Positions 32,418 through 41,801 of a DNA stretch of 64,000 nt are shown in pieces. The notes beneath the pieces were generated by a model. The model worked only from the letters and a program-made list of their open reading frames with translations. It had not been told where the DNA came from and searched no databases. The stretch's first letter is position 1; every line of letters starts with the position of its first letter. The DNA is from Agromyces sp. S2-1-8 (lineage in GTDB: Bacteria; Actinomycetota; Actinomycetes; Actinomycetales; Microbacteriaceae). The translations under genes and the position numbers were made by a program. Where the stretch lies: contig NZ_JAJOLP010000001.1 in assembly GCF_021129215.1 (NCBI RefSeq), positions 2,542,001 to 2,606,000 on the forward strand, written 5' to 3'.

Positions 32418-34190
32418 TCAGTGCGCGAGGCGCGGTGCGTCGGCCAGCAGCCGCGCGGTGTAGGGATGCTCGGGCGCGACGAGCACCCGGTCGGCCGGCC
32501 CCTGTTCGACGATGGTGCCGGCCCGCATCACGGCGACGCGGTCGGCCATGTGGCCGACGACGCCGAGGTCGTGCGAGATGAAGAGCATCGCGAGCCCCTG
32601 TTCGCGTTGGAGCTCGTCGAGCAGGTCGAGGATCTGCGCCTGGATGGTCACGTCGAGTGCGGAGACCGGCTCGTCGCAGACGAGCAGATCGGGGCGAGCC
32701 GCGATCGCGCGAGCGATCGCCACGCGCTGCCGCTGGCCGCCCGAGAGCGTGAGCGGCTCGCGATGGGCGACACCGGAGGTGAGGCCGACCCGGTCGAGGA
32801 GCTCGGCGATGCGTCGGGCTCGGCCGGTGCGGACGGCGGTGCGGTCGGCGGTCGGGGATGCCGCGACGCCGTGCTGATCGGCATCGGAAGGCGCTTCCGC
32901 GTCGGCGTCGGCGTCGGCGAGGATGCGGCCGACGGTCCATCGAGGGTCGAACGAGCTCAGCGCGTCCTGGTAGATCGCCCCGACCCGCCGTCGCCGTGGT
33001 CGTCGTGCGCGCTCGTCGAGGGCCGACCACGGTTCGCCGTCGAAGGTGATCGTGCCGGTGTCGGGCGAAGTCAGCGCGAGCACCAGGCGCGCCAGCGTGG
33101 TCTTGCCCGATCCGGACTCGCCCACGAGCCCGACCGTCTCGCCCCGTGAGACGACGAGCGACACGTCGTCGACGGCGGCGAACCGCACTCGGCCGGGAAG
33201 GGTGAACGACTTGCCCACGCGATCGACGACGAGGAGCGGTGCGGCGCTCAGCGCCGCACCGCGGTGGTCGTCGCTCGGGGCGGCACCGACGACCGACGAT
33301 CCGCGTGCCGGCTCGGTCGGACCGGTCGGCACGGCCGAGGTTCTCGGCTCGGTCGGATCGGATGCGGGCTTCGGGCCCGGTCCGCTGAGCGCGACACCGC
33401 GCGGCACGTCGGCGGGCACGGCGGCGATGAGCTGCCGCGTGTACGGGTCGCTCGGCGCACCGAGCACCGCGGCCGTCGCGCCCTGCTCGAGCACGCGCCC
33501 CTCGCGTATGACGAGCACGCGATCGGCGAGCCGCGACACCACCGCCAGGTCGTGGCTGATGAGCAGCAGCCCGGTGCCGCGATCGCGGATCGCAGCCAGC
33601 AGGTCGAGCACGCGCGCCTGCACCGTCGCGTCGAGCGCCGTCGTCGGCTCGTCCGCGATGAGCAGCGGTGGGTCGAGCGCCAGGGCCGAGGCGATGAGCG
33701 CGCGCTGGCGGAGTCCGCCCGAGAGCTCACCGGAGCGCCGGCGGGCGGCCGTGGCCGGGTCGGGCATGCCGACGGCGTCGAGGACCTCGCCCGCCCGGGC
33801 GCGGCGTTCGGCACGAGGCATCCGGTCGTGGATGCGCAGGGCGTCCTCGACCTCGCGGCCGACGGGGCGCAGCGGGTCGAGCGCGACGAGCGCATCCTGC
33901 AGCACGAGGCCCGCGGTGCGGCCGCGCACCGTGCGCCAGTCGCGTTCGGTCGCTCCGCGCAGGTCGCGGCCGTCGATGCGCAGGACGTCGGCGCGGACGC
34001 GGGCGCCGTCGCCGGCCATGCCGAGCAGGCTCCTGGCGGTGACCGACTTTCCCGAACCGGACTCGCCGACGAGGGCGACGCACTCGCCCGGCGCGATCGA
34101 GAGGCCGACGCCGTCGACGACGCGGGCGTCGCCGAAGTCGACCGAGAGGCCGTCGAGCTCGAGCACGGGACGGCGGGTCGTCGTGTTCAT
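32418..34190 (-). CDS. Fused double ATPase of a peptide-type ABC importer (DppD-DppF-like)
   Basis: 590-residue protein with two complete ABC ATPase halves of the dipeptide/oligopeptide/nickel family. Half one (about 1-265): Walker A VGESGSGKS, signature LSGGLRQRA, Walker B LLIADEPTTALD. A Pro/Thr/Ala-rich linker covers roughly 270-325. Half two (about 330-590): VGESGSGKTT, LSGGQRQRVAIARA and LLVCDEPVSALD. An acidic low-complexity insert ADADADAEAPSDAD sits in the helical part of half two. Each half ends in the oligopeptide-type tail (PYTRQL and PYTARLLADAP). It overlaps the DppC-like gene by ATGA and is last of the operon. Confidence 0.92.
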   Translation of the reverse strand: MNTTTRRPVLELDGLSVDFGDARVVDGVGLSIAPGECVALVGESGSGKSVTARSLLGMAGDGARVRADVLRIDGRDLRGATERDWRTVRGRTAGLVLQDALVALDPLRPVGREVEDALRIHDRMPRAERRARAGEVLDAVGMPDPATAARRRSGELSGGLRQRALIASALALDPPLLIADEPTTALDATVQARVLDLLAAIRDRGTGLLLISHDLAVVSRLADRVLVIREGRVLEQGATAAVLGAPSDPYTRQLIAAVPADVPRGVALSGPGPKPASDPTEPRTSAVPTGPTEPARGSSVVGAAPSDDHRGAALSAAPLLVVDRVGKSFTLPGRVRFAAVDDVSLVVSRGETVGLVGESGSGKTTLARLVLALTSPDTGTITFDGEPWSALDERARRPRRRRVGAIYQDALSSFDPRWTVGRILADADADAEAPSDADQHGVAASPTADRTAVRTGRARRIAELLDRVGLTSGVAHREPLTLSGGQRQRVAIARAIAARPDLLVCDEPVSALDVTIQAQILDLLDELQREQGLAMLFISHDLGVVGHMADRVAVMRAGTIVEQGPADRVLVAPEHPYTARLLADAPRLAH

Positions 34191-35053
34191 CGGACGCCCC
34201 GTTCCCGCCTGGCGAGCGCGCGGCCCAGCACCGTCGTCGCGATCGTCGTGCCGACGATCATGAGGCCGGGGAACACGGTCATCCACCACGCGGTGGCGAG
34301 GTAGGTGCGGCCGGCCGAGAGCATCGCGCCCCATTCGGCGGCCGGCGGTTCGGCGCCGAGTCCGAGGTAGCTGAGCGCCGCGGCCCAGACGATCGCCTGC
34401 CCGATGCCGAGCGTCGCGAGGACGACGAGCGGCAGGAGGGCGTTGGGCAGGATGTGCGCACCGAGGATGCGGGGCCTGGTGCGTCCGAGCACCGTGGCCG
34501 CCTCGACGTACGGCGCGGAGCGGATCGAGATCAGCTGACCGCGGATGATGCGTGCGTACCCGGGCGCCGTCGACAGGCCGACGGCGATCGTGGCGGTGAC
34601 GGGCCCCGGCCCGGCGACGACGATGACGAGGAGGGCGAGGAGCAAGCCGGGGAACGCGAACAGCACCTCGACGAGCCGACCGACCCCGAAGTCGACGGCA
34701 CGGCCGCCGAAGCTCGCCGCGACGCCCAGCACGAGCCCCAGCGCGAGCCCGATCGCAGTTGCGGCGACGCCGATCGCGAGCGAGGTCGCCGTACCCGCGA
34801 TCACGCGGCTGTAGAGGTCGCGTCCAGATTCGTCGGTTCCGAACCAGTGCGCTGCCGACGGCGGCTGGAACGCGTCGGCCGGCGCGATCGCGTTCGGATC
34901 GTACGTCTCGAGCAGCCACGGGAAGCACGTGGCCACCAGCAGGAAGGCGACGAACGCCCCCGCGATGATCGTGCCGACTCGCGGGCGCCCGGTGGGCCGG
35001 GCCTCGGCCGCAGCAGCATCGACGGTCGCCTGCTGGAGTTCGAGATCGCTCAT
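34187..35053 (-). CDS. ABC importer permease, DppC-like
   Basis: 288-residue inner-membrane permease of the dipeptide/nickel family. The N-terminal extension is followed by a first membrane helix (about 28-48) and the family pattern HWFGTDESGRDLYSRVIAGT. About five more membrane segments follow. The EAA loop, which contacts the ATPase, is EAATVLGRTRPRILGAHILP. Start and stop both form ATGA overlaps, with the DppB-like gene before it and the ATPase after it. Substrate is not fixed by sequence. Confidence 0.92.
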   Translation of the reverse strand: MSDLELQQATVDAAAAEARPTGRPRVGTIIAGAFVAFLLVATCFPWLLETYDPNAIAPADAFQPPSAAHWFGTDESGRDLYSRVIAGTATSLAIGVAATAIGLALGLVLGVAASFGGRAVDFGVGRLVEVLFAFPGLLLALLVIVVAGPGPVTATIAVGLSTAPGYARIIRGQLISIRSAPYVEAATVLGRTRPRILGAHILPNALLPLVVLATLGIGQAIVWAAALSYLGLGAEPPAAEWGAMLSAGRTYLATAWWMTVFPGLMIVGTTIATTVLGRALARRERGVR

Positions 35054-36048
35054 CGCGCCTCCCCGGCGAGGCGCGGATCCGCGACGCGCATCGCGAGATC
35101 CGTCACGACGGTCATGACGACGTAGACGAGCGCGACGAGCAGTACGACGCCGGTCACGACCGGGATGTCGCGGAGCGTCACCGCCTGCAGGAGGGTTCGG
35201 CCGAGCCCGGGCATCGCGAAGATCGTCTCCACGACGACGGCGCCCGAGAGCAGCCATCCGAGCGCCCAGCCCGACAGGCTGATGCCGGGCAGTGCGGCGT
35301 GGCGCAGCGTGTGCCGGAACCGCACGCCGAGCGCGCTCTCGCCGCGGGCGCGGGCCGAGACGACGAACGGCTGCCGCATCGCGTCGAGGAGGCTCTCGCG
35401 CATGACCTGGGCGAGGAAGCCGGCGAGGGGCACGGCGAGGGTCGCGACCGGGAGGATCAGGCCGACCGGCGTGCCGGTCGCGACGGGGGGCAGCCAGCCG
35501 AGTCCGGAGCTGAAGACCGCGATGAGCACGGCGGCGAGGAAGAAGTGCGGCAAGGCCGCGGCGAAGAGCTCGATGCCCTGTCCGACGGCCGTGGCGATGC
35601 GCCCCCGGCCGGTCGACCAGAGCGACAGCGCCAGCGCGAGCACCCACGCGAGCGCGAGCGAGCAGACGGCGAGCAGCATCGTGCCGCCGACCTGGGCACC
35701 GAGAAGCTCGGCGACCGGCACCTTGAGCGCGTACGAGGTGCCGAGGTCGCCGGTGACGAGGCGGCCCAGCATCGCGAGGTACTGCGCCAGGAGCGGCTGG
35801 TCGAGCCCGTAGTCGAGGCGCACCTGGTCGAGGGCCTCCTGCGAGGCCTGCGAACCGGGCCCGCCGAGGATCGCCTGCGCCGGATCGCCCGGGATCAGGC
35901 GGATGGCGAAGAAGGTGAGGGTCGCGACCGCCCACATGACGAACACCGCCCCGCCGACGAGCAGCGCGACGTGGCGCACGGCCGGTCCGCCGCCGCGGGC
36001 GGCCGGGGGGCCGGTCGACGACGGGGATGACCCGCCGTCGACCGGCAT
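35050..36048 (-). CDS. ABC importer permease, DppB-like
   Basis: 332-residue permease. It has an N-terminal membrane helix, then RLIPGDPAQAILGGPG (the DppB family pattern) and the EAA loop RARGESALGVRFRHTLRHA. About six membrane segments are visible. The start is uncertain: ATG 36048 lies 4 bases after the binding-protein stop and is preferred; ATG 36075 would overlap that gene by 23 bases. A Pro/Ser-rich stretch of about 20 residues precedes the first helix. It pairs with the DppC-like permease. Confidence 0.9.
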   Translation of the reverse strand: MPVDGGSSPSSTGPPAARGGGPAVRHVALLVGGAVFVMWAVATLTFFAIRLIPGDPAQAILGGPGSQASQEALDQVRLDYGLDQPLLAQYLAMLGRLVTGDLGTSYALKVPVAELLGAQVGGTMLLAVCSLALAWVLALALSLWSTGRGRIATAVGQGIELFAAALPHFFLAAVLIAVFSSGLGWLPPVATGTPVGLILPVATLAVPLAGFLAQVMRESLLDAMRQPFVVSARARGESALGVRFRHTLRHAALPGISLSGWALGWLLSGAVVVETIFAMPGLGRTLLQAVTLRDIPVVTGVVLLVALVYVVMTVVTDLAMRVADPRLAGEAR

Positions 36049-36052
36049 CGTG

Positions 36053-37711
36053 TCAGTCGGCGATCCAGGCGTCATAGAAGGTGGGCGTCGACACGGTCGG
36101 CAGTGCACGCGCTCCGTGCACCGAGTTCGCCACGAGGAAGCTGTTCTGCTGGTCGTAGAGCGGCAGCAGGTAGTGCCCGCCGAGGATGAGCGCCTGGGCC
36201 CGTTCGTACAGGTCGGCCCGCTCGGCGGCGTCGCTCGTGGACGCGGCGTCCGTCAGCAGGGCATCGATCTCGGGGTCGTTCACCTGCGCCAGGTTCGCGA
36301 AGTAGCCGCTCGGCGCCGGCGTGATGCTGTCGGAGTGGTACAGGATGCGCAGCACGTCGGGGCCGACCTTCGTGTACGGCGCGCTCACGATCTCGTACTC
36401 GTGGGCGAAGAGCGCCCCGTACCAGCTCGACAGGTCGAGCAGGGAGATCTGCACGTCGAACCCGGCCTCCTTCGCCGTCGCCTGCACCTGCTCGAAGAGC
36501 GACTGCTCCGCGGGCACGGACTGGTTCGTGCTCACGGGGAACCGGACCACGAGGCGCTCGCCCTCCTTCACGCGGGTGCCGTCGTCGTCGCGCTCGGCCC
36601 AGCCGGCCTCGTCGAGCAGCGCGTTCGCGCGGTCGAGGTCGGTCTCGAACAGGTCGGGGTCGGAATAGGCGAGCGCCTCCGCCGAGGAGAGCGGCGAGTA
36701 CGACCGCTCGGCGGTGCCGAAGTAGAGCGAGTCGATGCCGTCGTTGACGTCGACGGCGGCGATGAACGCCTCGCGGACCCGCTCGTCGTCGAAGGGCGCC
36801 TGGCCGGAGTTGAGCTCGATGCGGTTCGATGCGCCGGGGCGGGGCGCGTCGATCCATGTCGGGTCGCCCGACTTCTCCGCAGCCGCCGCCGTGTCGGGCT
36901 GCGGGTTGTCGATGACGTCGACCTGGCCGGCCTGCAGCGCGGCGTAGCGCGAGGCGGCGTCGGGGATGAACCGCCAGTCGATCGCCTCGAGGTACGCGGC
37001 CCCCTCGTGCCGGGCGTCGGCGGGAGGCGAGACGTAGTCGTCGTTGCGCACGAGCGAGATGCGCTCCTGCTTCTCCCAGCCGTCGACCACGAACGGGCCG
37101 GTGCCGATGGGCGCTTGGCAGTTCTCATCCATGCCCCGGGCGAGGCCGGCCGGCGACTCGATCGCGAGCCAGGGCTGCGAGAGCGATTCGAGCAGGGCGC
37201 TGTCGGGCGCCGTCAGCACGAATCGGGCGACCTCGGGGGAGACGACCTCGACCCGGTCGACCTTGCCGAGCGCGAGGTAGCCGGTCGACGACTGGGTCGC
37301 CGGGTCCTTCAGGTGCTCGACGTTCGCCTTCACGGCTTCGGCGTCGAACGGCGTGCCGTCGGTGAACTCCACGTCGTCGCGGAGCGTGAACTCCCAGGTC
37401 AGCCCGTCGTCGGAGGCCTGCCACGACTCGGCGAGCCAGGGGATGATCTCGCCCGACTCGTCGAGCGAGACGAGCGACTCGAGGAACTGGGTCGCGACGA
37501 GGGCCTGCGGGTAGTTGCCGCCGACGTGCGGGTCGAGGCACGTCGGTTCGGCGTCGCCGGAGGCGTACCGCAGCGTGCCGCCGGCGACCGGCTCGTCGGA
37601 GGCGTCGGGTTCGGCCGCCTGGCAGCCGGCGAGCGCGACGGCGCCGACGAGTGCCGCGACGGCCAGGCCGAATGTGCGGGGGCGGCGGAGGGGGTGGAGT
37701 GCAGCGTGCAT
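36053..37711 (-). CDS. ABC importer substrate-binding lipoprotein, family 5
   Basis: 552-residue extracellular binding protein. The signal peptide (MHAALHPLRRPRTFGLAVA onwards) ends in the lipobox LAGC, so it is anchored as a lipoprotein. Family 5 (DppA/OppA/NikA) features include the N-terminal GGTLRYASG, the pattern WEFTLRDDVEFTDGTPF, and IGTGPFVVDGW. ATG 37711 has GAGGA just upstream and gives the proper signal peptide; the frame is open farther up. It leads the importer operon, divergent from a GntR regulator. Peptides, nickel chelates or other small ligands are all possible. Confidence 0.93.
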   Translation of the reverse strand: MHAALHPLRRPRTFGLAVAALVGAVALAGCQAAEPDASDEPVAGGTLRYASGDAEPTCLDPHVGGNYPQALVATQFLESLVSLDESGEIIPWLAESWQASDDGLTWEFTLRDDVEFTDGTPFDAEAVKANVEHLKDPATQSSTGYLALGKVDRVEVVSPEVARFVLTAPDSALLESLSQPWLAIESPAGLARGMDENCQAPIGTGPFVVDGWEKQERISLVRNDDYVSPPADARHEGAAYLEAIDWRFIPDAASRYAALQAGQVDVIDNPQPDTAAAAEKSGDPTWIDAPRPGASNRIELNSGQAPFDDERVREAFIAAVDVNDGIDSLYFGTAERSYSPLSSAEALAYSDPDLFETDLDRANALLDEAGWAERDDDGTRVKEGERLVVRFPVSTNQSVPAEQSLFEQVQATAKEAGFDVQISLLDLSSWYGALFAHEYEIVSAPYTKVGPDVLRILYHSDSITPAPSGYFANLAQVNDPEIDALLTDAASTSDAAERADLYERAQALILGGHYLLPLYDQQNSFLVANSVHGARALPTVSTPTFYDAWIAD

Positions 37712-37798
37712 CGAGTCCTCGAAGGGGAGATGGGATGTGAGCGGGACGACGCCGGCCCTGGGCCATCCTGACACCGCGTTTCGGCCACGACAAGCAAC

Positions 37799-37828
37799 TT
37801 GTTCGCATTGCAATAGAATAATTAGGAT
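37799..37828 (+). promoter_or_regulatory. Promoter of the GntR gene in an AT-rich divergent region
   Basis: TTGTTC (37799-37804), an 18-base spacer and TAGGAT (37823-37828) are followed by exactly six bases and the GTG at 37835, so a leaderless mRNA is expected. The stretch is strikingly AT-rich for this genome. It contains the inverted repeat CAAG-CAA-CTTG just upstream (about 37791-37801) and the palindrome TTGCAA, either of which could be the GntR operator. Confidence 0.5.
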
Positions 37829-37834
37829 GTTTCG

Positions 37835-38251
37835 GTGCTGATCAGACTCGACGCCGCATCACCGACCCCACTGGCCGATCAGCTCGCGTCCGCGCTCAGG
37901 TCGTCGATCATCGACGGTCGGCTCACCGGCGGCGAGCGTCTGCCGGCGGCGCGCACGCTCGCGTCGGAGCTCGGGCTCAACGTGCACACGGTGCTGCGCG
38001 CCTACCACCGGCTCCGCGACGAGCAGCTCATCGAGGTGCACCGCGGACGGGGCGCGGTCGTCGCGGTGCGCATCGGCGGGCACGCGGCGCTCGCGGGCGC
38101 CGTGCACGACCTCGTCGAGGAGGCCCGCGAGCACGGGCTGCCCGAGGCGGCGCTGCTCGAACTCGTCCGCGCGGCCTACCGCTCGGCCCCGCAGATCGGC
38201 GTCGTGCGCCCGATGCGTCCCGCGGGCCCGCCGTCGACACGGTATTCTTGA
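37835..38251 (+). CDS. GntR-family regulator, YtrA-like subfamily
   Basis: 138-residue regulator. The winged helix-turn-helix fills residues about 10-75: [20 protein letters not shown], then [18 protein letters not shown] and [17 protein letters not shown]. Only about 60 residues follow, as in the short YtrA subgroup, which lacks a large ligand domain. YtrA-type regulators commonly control adjacent ABC transporters, and this one is divergent from the peptide-type importer, so that operon is the likely target (inference). Its 3' end contains the ileS promoter. Confidence 0.88.
   Translation: MLIRLDAASPTPLADQLASALRSSIIDGRLTGGERLPAARTLASELGLNVHTVLRAYHRLRDEQLIEVHRGRGAVVAVRIGGHAALAGAVHDLVEEAREHGLPEAALLELVRAAYRSAPQIGVVRPMRPAGPPSTRYS
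38243..38248 (+). promoter_or_regulatory. Candidate -10 box for ileS
   Basis: TATTCT lies within the last codons of the GntR gene, just before the T-box leader. Transcription would start near 38255, at the foot of stem I. Confidence 0.5.
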
Positions 38252-38501
38252 GGCCAACGACGTCGATCCGGCCATCACCGGGGAGTCTTCGGAAGAACGC
38301 GGTCGTCGTTCGCTGAGCCTGTCGAAGCGAGCGCCGAGCGTCAGTAGAACCGAACGGGGCGGCCCGTCACAGCCGGCAATGAGGGGTGAATCGGTGCCCG
38401 AGCCTGTCGAAGGGCCGATTCGCAAACGAGGTGGTACCGCGGTGGCGGCTCGATCGAGCGGCCGGCGTCCTCGTGAAGCATCCGTCCCACAAGGAGCGAG
38501 C
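38252..38501 (+). promoter_or_regulatory. T-box riboswitch leader of ileS (translational type)
   Basis: This leader senses uncharged tRNA-Ile. The T-box core AACGAGGTGGTACCGCGG is at 38425-38442 and matches the consensus that pairs with the tRNA acceptor end. Stem I is short: AACGACG (38255-38261) pairs with CGTCGTT (38304-38310), and an ATC isoleucine specifier candidate (38274-38276) sits inside CCGGCCATCACCGG. No terminator with a T tract follows; instead the ribosome site AAGGAG (38491-38496) comes after the T-box, and CGTCCTC at about 38466-38472 could pair with it. That fits the translational, ultrashort-stem-I class known for actinobacterial ileS. Between stem I and the T-box lies an extra stretch of about 100 bases bounded by two repeats (see findings). 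Confidence 0.85.
38312..38412 (+). repeat. Two copies of a GAGCCTGTCGAAG repeat inside the ileS leader
   Basis: GAGCCTGTCGAAG occurs at 38315-38327 (within GCTGAGCCTGTCGAAG) and again at 38400-38412, in the same direction. The sequence resembles a short dispersed repeat (TTCGACAGGCTCA on the other strand) found in many high-GC genomes. The two copies bracket the part of the leader that is not needed for a T-box. Confidence 0.55.
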
Positions 38502-41500
38502 GTGTACCCCCGCACCCCAGACGACCACGGTGTCGCCCCCTCACCCGACTTCCCCGCCGTCGAGCGCGAGGTGCTCGCCTTCTGGAAGGCCGACGGCACC
38601 TTCCAGGCCTCCATCGCCCAGCGCGAAGGCGCCCCCGAGTGGGTCTTCTACGACGGCCCCCCGTTCGCGAACGGCCTGCCGCACTACGGCCACCTCCTGA
38701 CCGGCTACGCGAAGGACCTCTTCCCGCGCTTCCAGACGATGCGCGGCCACCAGGTGCACCGCCGCTTCGGCTGGGACACGCACGGCCTGCCCGCCGAGCT
38801 CGAGGCGGAGCGCCAGCTCGGCATCACCGACAAGAGCGAGATCGAGGAGATGGGCATCGCGGCGTTCAACCGCGCGGCCCGCGAGTCGGTGCTGCGCTAC
38901 ACGAAGGAGTGGGAGGAGTACGTCACCCGCCAGGCCCGCTGGGTCGACTTCGAGCACGACTACAAGACCCTCGATGTCACGTTCATGGAGAGCGTGATCT
39001 GGGCGTTCAAGACCCTCTACGACAAGGGTCTCGCGTACGAGGGATACCGGGTGCTGCCCTACTGCTGGCGCGACCAGACCCCGCTGTCGAATCACGAGCT
39101 GCGCATGGACGACGACGTCTACAAGATGCGCCAGGACCAGACGGTGACGGTCACCTTCCCGCTCACCGGCGCGAAGGCCGAGTCGCTCGGGCTCACCGCG
39201 GTCCGGGCGCTCGCGTGGACGACCACGCCCTGGACGCTGCCGACGAACTTCGCGCTCGCCGTCGGGCCCGACATCGAGTACGCGGTCGTGCCCGCCGGCC
39301 CCAACGGCACGCCCGACGCGACCGTTCTCCGCGAGCAGGCCGAGGGAACCGAGGCCCCCGAGGTGCTCGGCGGCGAGTACCTGCTCGCCGTCGACCTCGT
39401 CGGCGGCTACGCGAAGGAGCTCGGCTACGATTCCGCCGACGACGCCCGTGCGGCCGTTTCGCGCACGGTGCGCGGTGCCGACCTCGATGGCGTCACGTAC
39501 GACCGCCTCTTCGACTACTACGCCGACGTCGAGGCGTACGGGCTGCAGAATGCCTGGCGCATCCTCGTCGCCGACTACGTCACGACGGAAGACGGCACGG
39601 GCATCGTGCACCAGGCACCTGCCTACGGTGAGGAGGACCAGAAGATCGGCGAAGCCGCAGGCATCCCGGTCGTCATCTCGCTCGACGAGGGCGGCAAGTT
39701 CCTGCCCGCCGTCACCGACGTCGCCGGGATGCTCTGGAGCGACGCGAACAAGCCGCTCACGCAGCTCCTGAAGGCCGAGGGGCGTCTGCTCCGCCAGGCG
39801 AGCTACGAACACTCGTACCCGCACTGCTGGCGGTGCCGCAACCCGCTCATCTACAAGGCCGTCTCGAGCTGGTTCATCAAGGTGCCCGAGTTCAAGGGCC
39901 GCATGGGCGAGCTCAACCAGGACATCAACTGGGTTCCCGACAACGTGAAGGACGGCCAGTTCGGCAAGTGGGTCGCGGGCGCTCGCGACTGGTCGATCAG
40001 CCGCAACCGCTACTGGGGCTCACCGATCCCGGTGTGGAAGAGCGACGACCCCGAGCACCCGCGCATCGACGTCTACGGCTCGCTCGAAGAGCTCGAGCGC
40101 GACTTCGGGCGGCTTCCGGTCGGTCCCGACGGCAAGCCCGACCTGCACCGTCCCTACATCGACGAGCTCACCCGGCCGAACCCCGACGACCCGACCGGGC
40201 GGTCGACGATGCGACGCATCACCGACATCTTCGACGTCTGGTTCGACTCGGGCTCGATGCCGTTCGCGCAGGTGCACTACCCGTTCGAGAACCGGGAGTG
40301 GTTCGACACGCACAACCCGGCCGACTTCATCGTCGAGTACATCGGGCAGACGCGCGGCTGGTTCTATGTCATGCACGTGCTCTCGACCGCGCTCTTCGAC
40401 CGCCGGGCGTTCTCGAACGTCGTGAGCCACGGCATCGTGCTCGGTAGCGACGGGCAGAAGATGTCGAAGTCGCTGCGCAACTACCCCGACGTCTCGGAGG
40501 TGTTCGATCGCGACGGCTCCGACGCCATGCGCTGGTTCCTCATGTCGAGCTCGGTGCTGCGCGGCGGCAACCTCATCGTCACCGAGGAGGGCATCCGCGA
40601 GGGCGTCCGCCAGCTGATGCTGCCGCTCTGGAGCACCTGGTACTTCTTCTCCCTCTACGCCAACACGGCGAAGGACGGCGGGTACGAGGCATCCCGATCG
40701 ACGACGTCCACCGACGTGCTCGACCGGTACCTGCTCGCGAAGCTGCGCGACCTCGTCGAAGCGGTCACGGCCGACCTCGACGACTTCGACTCGCCGCTCG
40801 CCGCGCAGAAGCTGCGCGACTTCGGCGACGTGCTCACGAACTGGTACGTGCGCCGCTCGCGCGACCGGTTCTGGCAGGGCGTGGCCGACGACGGCTCGGG
40901 CCGTGAGGCGTTCGACACCCTCCACACCGTGCTCGAGACGCTCACGCGCCTCGCAGCGCCGTTGCTGCCGCTCGTGAGCGAGAAGATCTGGCGCGGCCTC
41001 ACCGGCGGACGCAGCGTGCACCTGACCGACTGGCCAGAGGCGAGCGAGTTCCCGGCCGACCCGGCGCTCGTCGCCGCGATGGACGCGGTGCGCGAGATCA
41101 GCTCCACCTCGCTCGCGCTGCGCAAGCAGGCCGGGCGCCGGGTGCGGCTTCCGCTCGCCCGGCTCACGGTCGTCGGTGCGGATGCCTCGGCCCTCTCGCC
41201 GTTCGAGGCCATCCTGCGCGACGAGCTCAACGTGAAGAACGTCGACCTGGTGCAGCTCGACGAACGGAGTGCCGAGACGTACGGCGTGACCAAGCGCCTC
41301 ACGGTGAACGCACGCGCCGCGGGTCCCCGCCTCGGCAAGCAGGTGCAGCAGGCGATCCAGGCCGCGCGCTCGGGCGACTGGTCGCTCGACGGCGAGACCG
41401 TCGTCGCAGCCGGCATCGCCCTCGAGCCGCACGAGTACGACCTCGTGCTCGAAGCCGGATCGGGCGACGGCGAGCGCGCCCTCGGCCTGCTCGCCGACGG

Positions 41501-41801
41501 GGGCTTCGTGATCCTCGACACCACCACGACGCCCGAGCTCGAGGCCGAGGGCCTCGCGCGCGACGTCGTGCGAGCCGTGCAGGAGGCCCGCAAGGCCGCC
41601 GGCCTCGAGGTCGGCGACCGGATCGCCCTCACCCTCACGCTCGACCCCGTCGGCGCGCGCGCCGCCGAGACCCACCGCGAGCTCATCGCGGGCGAGACCC
41701 TCGCGACCTCGCTCGAGGTGCTCGCCTCGGCCGACCTCGACGGCGAGGCCAAGGCCGTCGGCGACGACTCGCGACTGACCATCGGATTGGAGCCCGCATG
41801 A
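38502..41801 (+). CDS. ileS: Isoleucyl-tRNA synthetase
   Basis: Class I synthetase of 1099 residues, the long type found in actinobacteria and eukaryotes. HIGH motif region: [20 protein letters not shown] near residue 55 (here HYGH). The KMSKS loop reads [13 protein letters not shown]. The CP1 editing domain lies between ([10 protein letters not shown] to the middle), and the C-terminal part includes the anticodon-binding domain ([20 protein letters not shown]). GTG 38502 has AAGGAG 5 bases upstream. The in-frame sequence before it is the T-box leader, not protein. It overlaps folC by ATGA. Confidence 0.97.
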   Translation: MYPRTPDDHGVAPSPDFPAVEREVLAFWKADGTFQASIAQREGAPEWVFYDGPPFANGLPHYGHLLTGYAKDLFPRFQTMRGHQVHRRFGWDTHGLPAELEAERQLGITDKSEIEEMGIAAFNRAARESVLRYTKEWEEYVTRQARWVDFEHDYKTLDVTFMESVIWAFKTLYDKGLAYEGYRVLPYCWRDQTPLSNHELRMDDDVYKMRQDQTVTVTFPLTGAKAESLGLTAVRALAWTTTPWTLPTNFALAVGPDIEYAVVPAGPNGTPDATVLREQAEGTEAPEVLGGEYLLAVDLVGGYAKELGYDSADDARAAVSRTVRGADLDGVTYDRLFDYYADVEAYGLQNAWRILVADYVTTEDGTGIVHQAPAYGEEDQKIGEAAGIPVVISLDEGGKFLPAVTDVAGMLWSDANKPLTQLLKAEGRLLRQASYEHSYPHCWRCRNPLIYKAVSSWFIKVPEFKGRMGELNQDINWVPDNVKDGQFGKWVAGARDWSISRNRYWGSPIPVWKSDDPEHPRIDVYGSLEELERDFGRLPVGPDGKPDLHRPYIDELTRPNPDDPTGRSTMRRITDIFDVWFDSGSMPFAQVHYPFENREWFDTHNPADFIVEYIGQTRGWFYVMHVLSTALFDRRAFSNVVSHGIVLGSDGQKMSKSLRNYPDVSEVFDRDGSDAMRWFLMSSSVLRGGNLIVTEEGIREGVRQLMLPLWSTWYFFSLYANTAKDGGYEASRSTTSTDVLDRYLLAKLRDLVEAVTADLDDFDSPLAAQKLRDFGDVLTNWYVRRSRDRFWQGVADDGSGREAFDTLHTVLETLTRLAAPLLPLVSEKIWRGLTGGRSVHLTDWPEASEFPADPALVAAMDAVREISSTSLALRKQAGRRVRLPLARLTVVGADASALSPFEAILRDELNVKNVDLVQLDERSAETYGVTKRLTVNARAAGPRLGKQVQQAIQAARSGDWSLDGETVVAAGIALEPHEYDLVLEAGSGDGERALGLLADGGFVILDTTTTPELEAEGLARDVVRAVQEARKAAGLEVGDRIALTLTLDPVGARAAETHRELIAGETLATSLEVLASADLDGEAKAVGDDSRLTIGLEPA

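Noticed and set aside
32299-33030. N-terminal extension of valS by about 244 codons
   Set aside because: The extra sequence is the fused ATPase gene in another frame; a ribosome site and the normal ValS N terminus support 32298.
33240-33400. Possible frameshift splitting the fused ATPase into two genes
   Set aside because: One frame runs without break from 34190 to 32418; the low-complexity part is an in-frame linker.
37860-38250. Minus-strand Arg/Ala-rich open frames over the GntR gene
   Set aside because: They lack motifs and starts with ribosome sites, while the plus strand encodes a clear winged-helix regulator.
38379-38501. 41-residue extension of IleS
   Set aside because: The bases form the T-box and ribosome site; the encoded peptide is unrelated to IleS.
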